From positions 5,828,001 through 5,892,000 of the forward strand of contig NZ_JACHJS010000001.1 of the NCBI RefSeq assembly GCF_014203755.1: 64,000 bases of DNA, given 5' to 3'. The notes below the pieces were generated by a model, which worked only from the letters and a program-made list of their open reading frames with translations, ran no database searches and was not told where the DNA came from. Numbering within the stretch: the stretch's first letter is position 1; each line of letters starts with the position of its first letter. This DNA is from Saccharothrix violaceirubra (GTDB lineage Bacteria; Actinomycetota; Actinomycetes; Mycobacteriales; Pseudonocardiaceae). The position numbers were made by a program, and so were the translations under genes. Below are positions 8,302-17,099 of this stretch, piece after piece.

Positions 8302-8426
8302 TGCTTTCAAGCGGTCGCTCGCCGCTGGGCAGGCCGCCAGAGAGGTTCCGTCGTGGGTCGTCTGCCATGCTGCCGGTGCTGCGCACAGGGTTCCGTGCGC
8401 GCGGGTAGCGGGGCTGGTCCCGAACG
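8302..8426 (-). repeat. Intergenic composite repeat, copy B
   Basis: Reverse complement of copy A at 6024-6148: blocks 8302-8338, 8345-8360 and 8365-8377 match copy A, and both copies are adjoined on the same side by a 22-bp repeat array. Copies A and B thus form a long inverted repeat around the GlsB-like, SANT-like and methyltransferase genes. Confidence 0.8.
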
Positions 8427-8514
8427 CGCGAGTCGTCCACTCGGACACCGCGAGTTGTGCGTTCAGACACCCTGAAATACGCACTCAGACACCGCGAGTT
8501 GTGCGTTCAGGCAC
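8427..8514 (+). repeat. 22-bp tandem repeat array, copy 2
   Basis: Four consecutive 22-bp units at 8427-8448, 8449-8470, 8471-8492 and 8493-8514, the second being close to consensus (core TGTGCGTTCAGACAC). The last unit overlaps the 3' end of the vsr-like gene and supplies its TGA stop codon (8507-8509). Confidence 0.9.
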
Positions 8515-8986
8515 TCTCGGCGGGTGGGCCTGGGGTGTGTCGGGTGGTCGGCGGTTTGCGGCGTTCACCGACCGCGGCCAGGACGCGGATGGCGGCTTCG
8601 GCCGGGTCCTCGTGTTCCCACACCCGCACGGCCAGCCAACCGGCCTCCTCCAGGACCCGGTCGGTGTTCAGGTCGCGGGACTGGTTGGTTTCGATCTTCT
8701 TGCGCCAGAACTCGCCGTTGCGCTTGGGCCACGTCCCGTGGGTCGGGCAGCCGTGCCAGAAGCAGCCGTCGACGAACACCGCGACCTTCGCCGGGCCGAA
8801 GACCACGTCGGCCTCGCGGCGTACGGCCTTCACAGGGCGGCGGTGGACGCGGTAGCGCAAGCCCAGCCGGTGCAGTTCGCGGCGCAGGGCCACCTCGATC
8901 CCGGTGTCGCGGGAGCGTTGCCTGCTCATCCTGGCGCGGACCTCGGCCGTGGTCTCCAGTTGCGGCACGTGTCCATGATCGCTCAT
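8507..8986 (-). CDS. vsr: Very short patch repair (Vsr) endonuclease
   Basis: A 159-residue protein of the usual Vsr length. Visible motifs: MSRQRSRDTGIEVALRRELH (the conserved N-terminal region), READVVF with metal-binding Asp60, and VFVDGCFWHGCPTH with Asp73, His78 and His83. WPKRNGEFWRKKIETNQSRD is also typical of Vsr. The enzyme nicks DNA 5' of a T in a T:G mismatch that arises when 5-methylcytosine deaminates, protecting sites modified by a C5-methyltransferase such as the one downstream. Its start overlaps the stop of the 239-residue gene by 4 bp. Its stop codon falls within a 22-bp repeat unit. Confidence 0.92.
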   Translation of the reverse strand: MSDHGHVPQLETTAEVRARMSRQRSRDTGIEVALRRELHRLGLRYRVHRRPVKAVRREADVVFGPAKVAVFVDGCFWHGCPTHGTWPKRNGEFWRKKIETNQSRDLNTDRVLEEAGWLAVRVWEHEDPAEAAIRVLAAVGERRKPPTTRHTPGPPAESA

Positions 8987-9702
8987 GACGGGTACAGCAC
9001 CTTCCTCAGCCTCCGGACCGCCCGGTCCAGGCCGGCCCGGTCGGGGACGGTCACGGCGCCGATGCGGTCGTGGGCGGTGATCTTCAAGTCCCCGAAGAAG
9101 AACGGGGGCATGGCGTGCACCAGCAACGCCTCCGCACGCCGCCGGCCGCCGCGCAGGTCGAGCACCAACCGCCCCACCCACGCGTCGACCTCGAACACCA
9201 GGTCCGCCAACGGGTGCACGCGGACGTCCAAGCCGTACCCGCGCAGGACCGCGAGCACGTACATGTCGGCGAGGAACGCCGTGTAGTCGGTGAGCACGCG
9301 TCGTCGCACGGCACGTGCGACCTCACGCGACCCGCCGGCCGCCAGTTCCCGCGCGGGCTCCCACAGCAGCGACCGTGCACGGTCGTCGACCCGGCAGAAC
9401 TCGCGGAACCCCGGCCAGTCGGGTAATCGGCCCAGCACCTCGACGGCCCGGTGCGCGACGACGCCGGACGGCGCGCGCCAGGCGTCGACCTCGGGCACCG
9501 GGCACGGCGGGCCGGGGTCGGGTGCGCTACGGCACGCGGCCTCCGCCGCGTCGACGGCGATCCGGTGCACGACGTGCGCCACGTGGTCCATCAGGTACGG
9601 CATCACGATCTTGTCGTCGCCGTGCCGGCCGTTGAAGCGGTAGCGGGTCTCCTGCGTCACGTTGAACAGTCGGCGGACGTCGAGGGCGGTCACGGTCGTC
9701 AT
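8983..9702 (-). CDS. Unknown protein coupled to vsr
   Basis: A 239-residue protein from ATG 9702; no family recognised. It is mostly helical, with N-terminal TALDVRRLFNVTQETRYRFNG, a central DYTAFLADMYVLAVLRGYG and a possible strand pair VFEVDAWVGRLVLDLRGG. No P-loop, HNH or clear PD-(D/E)xK motif can be seen, although the FEVD...VLDLR area could hide a diverged nuclease core. The 4-bp overlap with vsr shows that it belongs to the methyltransferase/Vsr group, so a restriction, effector or accessory role is plausible but unproven. Confidence 0.7.
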   Translation of the reverse strand: MTTVTALDVRRLFNVTQETRYRFNGRHGDDKIVMPYLMDHVAHVVHRIAVDAAEAACRSAPDPGPPCPVPEVDAWRAPSGVVAHRAVEVLGRLPDWPGFREFCRVDDRARSLLWEPARELAAGGSREVARAVRRRVLTDYTAFLADMYVLAVLRGYGLDVRVHPLADLVFEVDAWVGRLVLDLRGGRRRAEALLVHAMPPFFFGDLKITAHDRIGAVTVPDRAGLDRAVRRLRKVLYPS

Positions 9703-9835
9703 GCCGGGGAGGGTACGGACGGGGTCCGACGATTCTGGTCCGACAGGGCGGGGCAACGGATTCCCATCGAATGGGTAACCCGCGCGGACCGTTCTGCTCC
9801 AAGCGGGTGAACCTGGTACTCGAAGCGGTTTTCGG

Positions 9836-12800
9836 ATGTTTTCATTCATCTTCGGGGACGTGCTTGCCGCAGGGCATTACCGGAAGTTTTGGAGACAGCA
9901 GTTGGACAGCTCCGGGAAAGATGGCCAATTACTGGACAGACTGGCCGACCAAGTGGTCGAACTCGCCGCACTTGCCGGTGAAGTCGCAGGTCAGCTACGT
10001 TGTGCCGCTGACGCGGTCGAGTCGGGTGTAACACCGCCGGACCCGCTCGCCGATAGGCTGGACGACTACCTCGAACGCCGCCGTTCGACGTTGTCGGCGG
10101 TCGCCTTCGAGACCGGCCGTGAAGTCCCGGCGGACTTTTCCGGTGCGCACGCGGAAATAAGCTCCGAGCGCAATCGGAGAACGGACCTCGAACGCGCCGC
10201 CCGTGATTCCGCGGTCGTCCGGCTGCGGGGCGAGGTCGCCGATCTGGACCGCATGATCGGCACCGCGACGCCCGCCGTGCGCGACCACCTGCGTGCCGCC
10301 CGCGACGCCGCCCTCGACCGCCTGACCGAGTTGGGCGTGCAGACGGAGGCGAAGGCGACCACAGGCCCACTGACGGACGACGGGACCCGAGCGCCGGCGG
10401 CGACGGGTCCGACGGACGCGGCAGCTCCCGGCACCGGAGCACCGGAAGCACTACCGGCCACGGCCGGAAACCTTGACGCGGAACCGGAGGCCGAGCCGAC
10501 CGCGATCCGACCCGCGGAGCCGGAACCCGTCACCCACCACGAGAACGCGGACGACCTGGCCTTCCCCTGGGAGGTGGGCGACCCGCCCGCCGTCGTCCGA
10601 CTCGTCCGCACCGGCGCGTTGGCCGAGGCGTACTGGCTCACCTCGTGCTCCGGCGAACCCGACCGGCGCACGGCCGCGCTGAAGTTCGCCACCGACGCCT
10701 TCTCCCACCAGGACGGCACGGCCGTGCTGACCACCCTCGGCCTCGCCCCCGACGACCTGGTCGACGACCACGACGCCGCGACCCTCGTCCTGGTCGCCCT
10801 GCTGCGGGCCGGGCTCGTCGCGGGCTGGGGGCACCAGACGTCGGGACGGCTGCGCCCGGCCGTCACGTTGCCCGCCGCCTGGGCCGAACTGCTCGACGCC
10901 GCGGTGGACGCCACCCGACGCGGCGTCCGCGTGGACCCCGTACTGGGCATGAAAGGCGTGGCCGTGGACGGCGACGCGGTCCGCGCCGAGATCGGCGCCA
11001 AGGCCCGCACGCTGCTGGCCGAACTCCCCCGCCGCAAGACGATCTACCAGCGCGCGTCCAAGGTGCTGCGCTGGTTCCTGCGCACCGACCAGCCGCTGCA
11101 CGGCGCGCTCGTGGCCGTCACGGGCTGGGCGGCGGGCGAGGTCGACGCGGCCACGCTGTCCGCCGCGCTGGCGGCGGTGGCGGACCGGGACGCGTTGATC
11201 GACGCCGCCGACCTGGCCACCCGCGCGCCCAAGCAGCGGGACGCGATCATCGCCGACGCCCGCCGCATGCTCGTGCGCAACATCGACGAGGTGGTGGCGG
11301 TCGTCACCGAGGCCCTGCTGGTGGACGACCGGCTCGGGGTCGACGGCCGGACCTCCGAGGCCGAGGCGTCGCTGTCCAAGGCGTTCCAGGCCGTGGCGGA
11401 CGTGCCCGTCCCCGACGGCGTGGCCGGTGCCGCCGTGGCCCTGTTGCGCCGCTGGCTCGACCGGCCCGCCGCGGTGCCCGCCGGGCCACCCGACGCGGAC
11501 GTGCTCCTGCTCCTGCCCGACCTGCCGCGCACGACCGACGGCCGGCCCGACGCCGACGACCCGCGCACGCTGCCCCTGCTGGCCACGCTCGCCGGTCCGC
11601 TCGACCACGCCGCCGCCGGCACCGCCTACTTCGAACGCGGCGACCTGCGCCGGGCGGCCCGGCTGCTCGACCTGCTCGACGCCCGGGGCGAGCGGGTCGA
11701 CCACCTGCGCACCGGACTGGAGCACTGGACCGAGGTGTGGACCGGTCGGCACGCGGCGGCCGTGCGCGCCGCCGCCGACCTGCTCGCCCGCGTCCGAACG
11801 CAGAACCTCCTGGAGGCCGACGAACGGCTGGTCAACAACCGCCTGCACGGCCTGGGCACCGTGTCCGACGGCCGTTTCGACGTCGCCCGCGCCGACCTCG
11901 CCGAGCTGACCGACGAGCTGCGCCGACGGGAGCACCGCCGCACCGAGGCCCTGCGCGCCGAGGTGCGCCGGGCCGAGCTGTCCGACGCCGACCGCACCCG
12001 GATCACCGGTCTGCTCGACGAGGGCGACTGCGTCACCGCCACGGAGTTCGTCGCGTTCGCGCGCGCCGGACGCCCGCTGCCCGACCACCTGCCCGAGGCG
12101 GTCGGCGATCTCCAGAACTTCGTGTCGCTACTGGGCAAGGGCGCCGAGGAGGGCCTGCCCCGACCCGAGTCGGCCAAGACCTGGGCCCGGCTCGCGGTCG
12201 GCGACAACGGCCTGCTCACGTCGGCCGAGACCGCGCTGGACGCGTGGGATTCGCTGTCGGTGGGCCGCAACTTCAGCGCCGACCGGTTCCAGGGCTCGGT
12301 GCGCACGGTCCTGCGCCTGCTCGGCCTGGTGTGCGAGGGCGGCACGAAGGAACGCGGTCCCCGCGGCGGCGTCCGCACGGTCCGCGTGCGGGCCCACCCC
12401 AACGACGGCTCGTACGTCGCCGAACTCGGGTCCGCCGCGACCGAGTACACCGTCGTCGTGCTCACCGAGGAGTCCCGGGGCCGGTCCGTCCTGGACGGTC
12501 TGGACGCGCTCACGTCCGGCCGCGCCAACGTCGTGCTCTGCCTGCACCCGCTGGACCTCGCGGCCCGCCGCGCGCTCGCCGCACGCGCCCGGCGGGGCAC
12601 GCCGCACGCCATCGTGATCGACGCGTCCGTGGTCGGCTACGTGGCCGCGACCGCGCCGGGTTCGTGGCGCACCACGCAGCGGATCACGTTGCCGTGGGCG
12701 GCTTTCAACCCGTACCAGCCGTTCGTCGCCGGTCTCGTGCCGCCCGAGGTGTTCGTGGGCCGCGAGGAGGAGCTGTCGGAGGTCGTGGACCCCAACGGCG

Positions 12801-14758
12801 GTCTGTTCGTCTACGGCGGCCGGCAGCTGGGCAAGTCCGCGCTGCTGCACCGGGCGCGCAAGGACTTCGACGACGGCGAGGCGCACCACGCGATCTACCT
12901 GGACCTGAAGGGCCGGGGCGTGGGCGAGTCCGAACCGGCGGCGCGCATCTGGCGGGAGCTGACCATCGAGTTGAAGGCCCGGGGCGTGCTCGGCCAGCGG
13001 GTGTCCAACGACGCCGGCGCGTCGGTCGTGGTCGACCAGGTGCGGGCGTGGCTGCGGGTGAATCCGGCCCGGCGGATCCTGCTGCTGGCCGACGAGGCGG
13101 ACGCGTTCCTCACCGCCGACTCGCGTGCCACGACGCAGTCCGGCGGCATCGCGTACTTCCCGAACGTGTTGCGGCTCAAGGACCTCATGGAGTCGACCGA
13201 CCGCCGGTTCAAGGTCGTCTTCGCCGGTCTGCACCAGGTGCAGCGGTTCCGCGAGCTGCCCAACGTGCCCGTGGCGCACGGCGGCCCGGACATCCCGATC
13301 GGCCCGCTGCGCCCGGCCGACGCCCGCCGGCTGGTCGTCGAGCCCATGGCCGCGCTCGGCTACCAGTTCGAACGCCCCGAGCTGGTGTGGCGGCTGCTCG
13401 CCGCGACCAACTACCAGGCGAGCCTGGTGCAGATCTTCTGCGAGGAACTGGTCCGCACGCTCCAGTCCCGCGGCCTGGCCCCGACCACGCCGCCGACCTA
13501 CGTCACCGAGGCGGACGTGGACGGGGTCGCCGCGAGCGACCTGGTGCGCGGTCGGATCGCCGAACGCCTGCGGATCACGATCAACCTGGAGGACCGGTAC
13601 CGGGTGCTGGCCCTGGTGATCGCGTGCCGCAGCGTCGACGACGCGTTCGCCGTGGCCTACCCGGCGGACGAGCTGCTGCGCGGCGCGCGCGAGACGTGGC
13701 CCGCGGGCTTCGACCGGATGACGGTGTCCGAGGTCGGCGTGTACCTGGACGAGATGGTCGGCCTCGGCCTGCTGATCCGCTTGACGGACCCGGTGCGCTA
13801 CGCGGTCCGCAGCCCGAACGTCGTCACCATGCTGGGCACGCGCGCGGAACTCGAACGCGAGCTGGCCGAGATGGACTTCGACATGCCCTACGAGTACAAC
13901 CCCCGGGCCGCGCGCCGACTGCTGGAGGAGCACCAGGGCGCCGAGCTGCGCAGCCCGCTCACCGACGGCCGGTTGGCGGCGGTGACCACCGCGCACCACC
14001 TGGCCGTGATCACGGGCACGCGGGCGTTGGGCGTCGACCGCGTGCCGCAGGCCGTGCGCGACTACGCCGAGGTGCGCGGCAGCACGGTCACGAAGGTCGC
14101 GCCGGCGGGCGTGGTGGGGGCGTTGACGACGATCTCCCGGCGCACCGAGCCCAGCGTGCTGGTCACCGACGTGACCGGGATCGACCGGGTCGAGGCCGAG
14201 CAGGTGGTGCGCCGGCTGGTCAAGCAGGTCGCCGTGCAGAACCTCGCCGTGGTCGTGCTCGCGCCGCCGGAACTGGCGACCGGGCTGGCGGAGCTCGCGG
14301 GCGCCGAGCCCGAGCACCCGCGGCGGTGGACGGTCGACACGATCCGGAGCTGGCCCGAGTGCCCGTTCGACGTGCCGCGCGCCCGCCAGGCACTGATCGA
14401 CGCGACCGGCGGCTGGCCGGAGCTGGTCGAGGACGTCGTGCTGCGGGTGCGGCGTGGCGCCGCGCAGGCGCAGGCGTTGGCGCAGTGGGTGAAGCGCACC
14501 GCGCAGCCCGAGCAGGCCCGACGGCTGCTCGCGGAACGTGGTGTCGACGCCGCGCTGGTGCGCCGGCTCGGCGACTGGCACCGGTACGTCGAGCCCGGCG
14601 ACCGGTTGTTCCCGGCGGACATCGCGGTCGCCGTGGGCGTCGACCTGGACACGGTCAACGCGCTCGTCGACGACCTCGACCTGATCGGCCTGCTCGACAC
14701 CGGTCCGGACGGGATCGCGCTGGACCGGGTGGTGCACCGGTGCCTGCTCGCGACGTGA
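9836..14758 (+). CDS. Giant STAND-type ATPase, candidate defence sensor
   Basis: A 1640-residue soluble protein. Order: a helical/coiled-coil N-terminus (about 1-165), a Pro/Thr/Ala/Glu-rich linker (165-235), a long helical region (235-940), then an AAA+/STAND module. The module is introduced by NPYQPFVAG...PPEVFVGREEEL and has Walker A GGRQLGKS with Lys1000, Walker B LLLADEADAF with Asp1086-Glu1087, a sensor strand (KVVFAGLHQVQRF) and winged-helix/lid segments. A second module without P-loop follows (degenerate LVTDVTGID near 1443-1450, lid-like ATGGWPELVED). Duplicated ATPase-like modules on helical repeats fit STAND switches, known from immunity and signalling. The first few hundred bases are visibly less GC-rich. 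The stop overlaps the next gene (GTGA). Confidence 0.8.
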   Translation: MFSFIFGDVLAAGHYRKFWRQQLDSSGKDGQLLDRLADQVVELAALAGEVAGQLRCAADAVESGVTPPDPLADRLDDYLERRRSTLSAVAFETGREVPADFSGAHAEISSERNRRTDLERAARDSAVVRLRGEVADLDRMIGTATPAVRDHLRAARDAALDRLTELGVQTEAKATTGPLTDDGTRAPAATGPTDAAAPGTGAPEALPATAGNLDAEPEAEPTAIRPAEPEPVTHHENADDLAFPWEVGDPPAVVRLVRTGALAEAYWLTSCSGEPDRRTAALKFATDAFSHQDGTAVLTTLGLAPDDLVDDHDAATLVLVALLRAGLVAGWGHQTSGRLRPAVTLPAAWAELLDAAVDATRRGVRVDPVLGMKGVAVDGDAVRAEIGAKARTLLAELPRRKTIYQRASKVLRWFLRTDQPLHGALVAVTGWAAGEVDAATLSAALAAVADRDALIDAADLATRAPKQRDAIIADARRMLVRNIDEVVAVVTEALLVDDRLGVDGRTSEAEASLSKAFQAVADVPVPDGVAGAAVALLRRWLDRPAAVPAGPPDADVLLLLPDLPRTTDGRPDADDPRTLPLLATLAGPLDHAAAGTAYFERGDLRRAARLLDLLDARGERVDHLRTGLEHWTEVWTGRHAAAVRAAADLLARVRTQNLLEADERLVNNRLHGLGTVSDGRFDVARADLAELTDELRRREHRRTEALRAEVRRAELSDADRTRITGLLDEGDCVTATEFVAFARAGRPLPDHLPEAVGDLQNFVSLLGKGAEEGLPRPESAKTWARLAVGDNGLLTSAETALDAWDSLSVGRNFSADRFQGSVRTVLRLLGLVCEGGTKERGPRGGVRTVRVRAHPNDGSYVAELGSAATEYTVVVLTEESRGRSVLDGLDALTSGRANVVLCLHPLDLAARRALAARARRGTPHAIVIDASVVGYVAATAPGSWRTTQRITLPWAAFNPYQPFVAGLVPPEVFVGREEELSEVVDPNGGLFVYGGRQLGKSALLHRARKDFDDGEAHHAIYLDLKGRGVGESEPAARIWRELTIELKARGVLGQRVSNDAGASVVVDQVRAWLRVNPARRILLLADEADAFLTADSRATTQSGGIAYFPNVLRLKDLMESTDRRFKVVFAGLHQVQRFRELPNVPVAHGGPDIPIGPLRPADARRLVVEPMAALGYQFERPELVWRLLAATNYQASLVQIFCEELVRTLQSRGLAPTTPPTYVTEADVDGVAASDLVRGRIAERLRITINLEDRYRVLALVIACRSVDDAFAVAYPADELLRGARETWPAGFDRMTVSEVGVYLDEMVGLGLLIRLTDPVRYAVRSPNVVTMLGTRAELERELAEMDFDMPYEYNPRAARRLLEEHQGAELRSPLTDGRLAAVTTAHHLAVITGTRALGVDRVPQAVRDYAEVRGSTVTKVAPAGVVGALTTISRRTEPSVLVTDVTGIDRVEAEQVVRRLVKQVAVQNLAVVVLAPPELATGLAELAGAEPEHPRRWTVDTIRSWPECPFDVPRARQALIDATGGWPELVEDVVLRVRRGAAQAQALAQWVKRTAQPEQARRLLAERGVDAALVRRLGDWHRYVEPGDRLFPADIAVAVGVDLDTVNALVDDLDLIGLLDTGPDGIALDRVVHRCLLAT

Positions 14759-15927
14759 ACCCGGCGGAACTGCCCGGCACCCGCGCGCACCTGGACCGGG
14801 TCTCGGCGGACCTGGACGCGGGCTTCACGTGCCTGTGGCTGGTGCCGGACGCGCTGGTCGCGTCCGGCACCGCCGAGGACCTGCTGTCCCGGCTCGCGGC
14901 CCGCTCCGACAGCGCCCGGGTCGACCCGCCGGGCGCCCTGGAACGCCGCGTCGTCGCCGCGCCGCCGCCCGACGCCGGCGAGCCGCCGGACTGGGCGGTC
15001 GGGCACCCGGCGTTCGAGGACCCGGTCGTCACGCCCGAACCCGTGCTGGTGCCCGCGATCCGACTGGTCGACCGGGTCTCCCGGGTGGTCGACGACGAGG
15101 GCTTCCCGCTGGCCGTCGTGTGCGCGTGGGAGGAGGACGACCCGGACGCGGTGGGCGCGCTGCTGTCCCGCATGTCGGCGGCGGGCGGCCCGGCACGGGC
15201 ACTGGTCGCGGCCCGGCCGCGTGACGTCCGGTCCACCGCGCCCGACCCGCTCACCACCCGCACGCACTGGTGGTGGGGCGTGGTCGGGCGGCTGGACACG
15301 GCCGTGGCCGTCGCCGCGCACCGGCCGCCCGGTCCGGGCCTGCGCGACCTCGTGGCGCACGAGGTGCTCGTCGAGGTGGCCGGTCCGGACCTCGACCTGG
15401 CCGCGGACCTCGCGGTGGCGTGGGACGGCGAGCCGGAGTCGTTGGCGGACGTGGTCAAGGCCGTGGACGGCCCGCCCGTGCCGGACCGGCGGCGCGACGG
15501 CGCCCGACGTCCGCCCGCCGACCTGCTCGACGCGTGGGAGTGCGGCCTGGTCGACCTGTGGGAGGGCCGGGTCCGGGTCAGTCCGCGCGCGGTGGGCGAC
15601 CGGCGCGAAGCCGTGCTGCGGTCGTTGGTGTGGCGGGCCCAGCACCGCGCGCTGACGCCCGTGCTCGACGTGGGCCGGGCCGAGGTCGAGGCGGTGTTCC
15701 GCACGCGGGCGTCCACCGCCGTGCTCGCCGAGGTCTCGCCCGATCCCCAGGCGGCGCTGGAACTGGGGCCCATGCACTGGGCCGCGACGACCGGCCGCCG
15801 CGTCACGCTGCCCGCCGCCGAGCGCGAACTGCTGTGCCGGCTGCGGGCCGCGCGCAACGCGCTGGCCCACCTCACCCCGTTGTCCGGCGCCGACCTCGAC
15901 CGACTCGACGGGGTGTGGACGCGCTAG
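14755..15927 (+). CDS. STAND-coupled protein with C-terminal HEPN-like motif
   Basis: A 390-residue protein starting at GTG 14755, which overlaps the stop of the STAND gene by 4 bp; this fixes the start although the frame is open much further upstream. The N-terminal third (FTCLWLVPDALVASG...) and the middle (IRLVDRVSRVVDDEGFPLAVVCAWE) look like alpha/beta folds without a P-loop. The end is helical and contains LRAARNALAHLTPLSGADL: Arg367-Asn-x-x-x-His372 matches the RNxxxH signature of HEPN ribonucleases, in the style of Swt1-type HEPN domains. I infer an effector or toxin controlled by the STAND partner. The final 56 bp overlap the convergent DUF2786 gene. Confidence 0.75.
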   Translation: MNPAELPGTRAHLDRVSADLDAGFTCLWLVPDALVASGTAEDLLSRLAARSDSARVDPPGALERRVVAAPPPDAGEPPDWAVGHPAFEDPVVTPEPVLVPAIRLVDRVSRVVDDEGFPLAVVCAWEEDDPDAVGALLSRMSAAGGPARALVAARPRDVRSTAPDPLTTRTHWWWGVVGRLDTAVAVAAHRPPGPGLRDLVAHEVLVEVAGPDLDLAADLAVAWDGEPESLADVVKAVDGPPVPDRRRDGARRPPADLLDAWECGLVDLWEGRVRVSPRAVGDRREAVLRSLVWRAQHRALTPVLDVGRAEVEAVFRTRASTAVLAEVSPDPQAALELGPMHWAATTGRRVTLPAAERELLCRLRAARNALAHLTPLSGADLDRLDGVWTR

Positions 15928-17032
15928 GCCGGTCCAGGTCCGCGCGGTCGGCCGCCGACCGGCCCGCGGACCACCCGGCCTCGCTGCGGATCGGCGTGGA
16001 CCTGCTGACCGTGCGGGTGAACAGCGTGCGGTAGAGCGTGTCCACGGCGGTCTTGCGCGCGGCGAGCACGGGCAGCAGCCGGTCGTCGTCGGTCGCCGTG
16101 GCCGCCCGCAGCCTTTCGCCGACGCGGTGCGCGTAGGACAGCAGGAACGCCTTGCGGAAGTCGCCGCTGCGTTCCTCGTCGCCCTTGCGCGCGCCGTCGC
16201 CCGCCGCGACCATCGCCCGGGTCGCCTGCACGAGCAGCGACGCGGACATCAGCTCCACGATCTCCAGGTCGAGTTCCTCGCCGACCAGCGCGACGAAACC
16301 GGGGTTGCGGTAGACGACCGCACGCGACCGGTTGGCCTCCGCGACGACGTGCACGATGTGCGCCTTGCCGTCGAAGTACCGCTTGTCCAGCCACAAACGC
16401 CGGGACACCGTCGTCGGCTCCTCGGTCGGCATGCGCTCCAGGGCGTGCCGCGTGACGAGTTCCTGCGCCTTGGCCGACAACGCCTCGGCCTCGTCCGGGT
16501 ACGGCGTCGACTCGGCCTTGGCCAGCAGCCCGCGCACCCGGTTGAGCACGCGCGGATCGACGCCGCGGTGGTCGAGGCCGACCAGGGGCGAGCCGGGCTT
16601 GGGCACGATCACCGGCAGCACCGGCAGGGCGCGCAGCACGCGCAGGATCGCGACGGTCGCGGCCAGGGCGTCGTCGAGGGTCTCGATGTGCCGGGACGCC
16701 CACTGGTCGACGTGCGGGCGGTCCGCGTCCCACCACACGTCGGCGCCGATGTCGGCCACCTGCCCGCGCCACACCGGGTGCAGCGCCTGGCCGGCGACGT
16801 CCCGGGCGACGGCGTCGACGAGCAGCGACCGGGCGCGCTCGTCCTCGTCGCGGCGCACCACCTCGTGCACGTCGTAGGGCAGCCAGCCGTGGTCCCACAG
16901 GTCGTGCAGGGCATCGGCGAGAACCCCGTGCACGGCGTCCTCCACTTCGGTCGCGGGCAGGTCGCCGGCGCGGGGCGGGCGTGCCTTGCGCGTGGCGGCG
17001 GCGTGCCGCAGCGCCTGGCTCAGGGGGTCCAC
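15872..17032 (-). CDS. DUF2786-domain protein
   Basis: A 386-residue protein from GTG 17032 (GGGGAG about 10 bp upstream). Residues about 180-220 carry the DUF2786 helical motif (VRGLLAKAESTPYPDEAEAL then KAQELVTRHALERM). The following part has FDGKAHIVHVVAEANRSRAVVYR and a helical segment with HRVGERLRAA, as in the longer members of this family. DUF2786 proteins occur in actinobacteria and phages; their biochemical role is not known. The gene converges on the STAND-HEPN pair with a 56-bp overlap and diverges from the next gene with only 67 bp between starts, so it may share regulation with that gene. Confidence 0.75.
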   Translation of the reverse strand: MDPLSQALRHAAATRKARPPRAGDLPATEVEDAVHGVLADALHDLWDHGWLPYDVHEVVRRDEDERARSLLVDAVARDVAGQALHPVWRGQVADIGADVWWDADRPHVDQWASRHIETLDDALAATVAILRVLRALPVLPVIVPKPGSPLVGLDHRGVDPRVLNRVRGLLAKAESTPYPDEAEALSAKAQELVTRHALERMPTEEPTTVSRRLWLDKRYFDGKAHIVHVVAEANRSRAVVYRNPGFVALVGEELDLEIVELMSASLLVQATRAMVAAGDGARKGDEERSGDFRKAFLLSYAHRVGERLRAATATDDDRLLPVLAARKTAVDTLYRTLFTRTVSRSTPIRSEAGWSAGRSAADRADLDRPSASTPRRVGRGRRRTTG

Positions 17033-17099
17033 GGTGCCCGATTCTCCCCGTTCGGGTGCACGGCGCGCGGACCGGCGTCGGACGTGCCAGCCTCGCGCG

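Noticed and set aside
12128..14737. An 869-codon open frame antisense to the STAND gene
   Set aside because: Composition is typical of a high-GC antisense frame (His, Arg, Gln, Val in excess) and no domain is visible.
10645..14754. Upstream extension of the frame that encodes the HEPN-like protein
   Set aside because: The translation before 14755 is Arg/Gly/Pro noise and overlaps the STAND gene completely; the coupled GTG at 14755 is the natural start.
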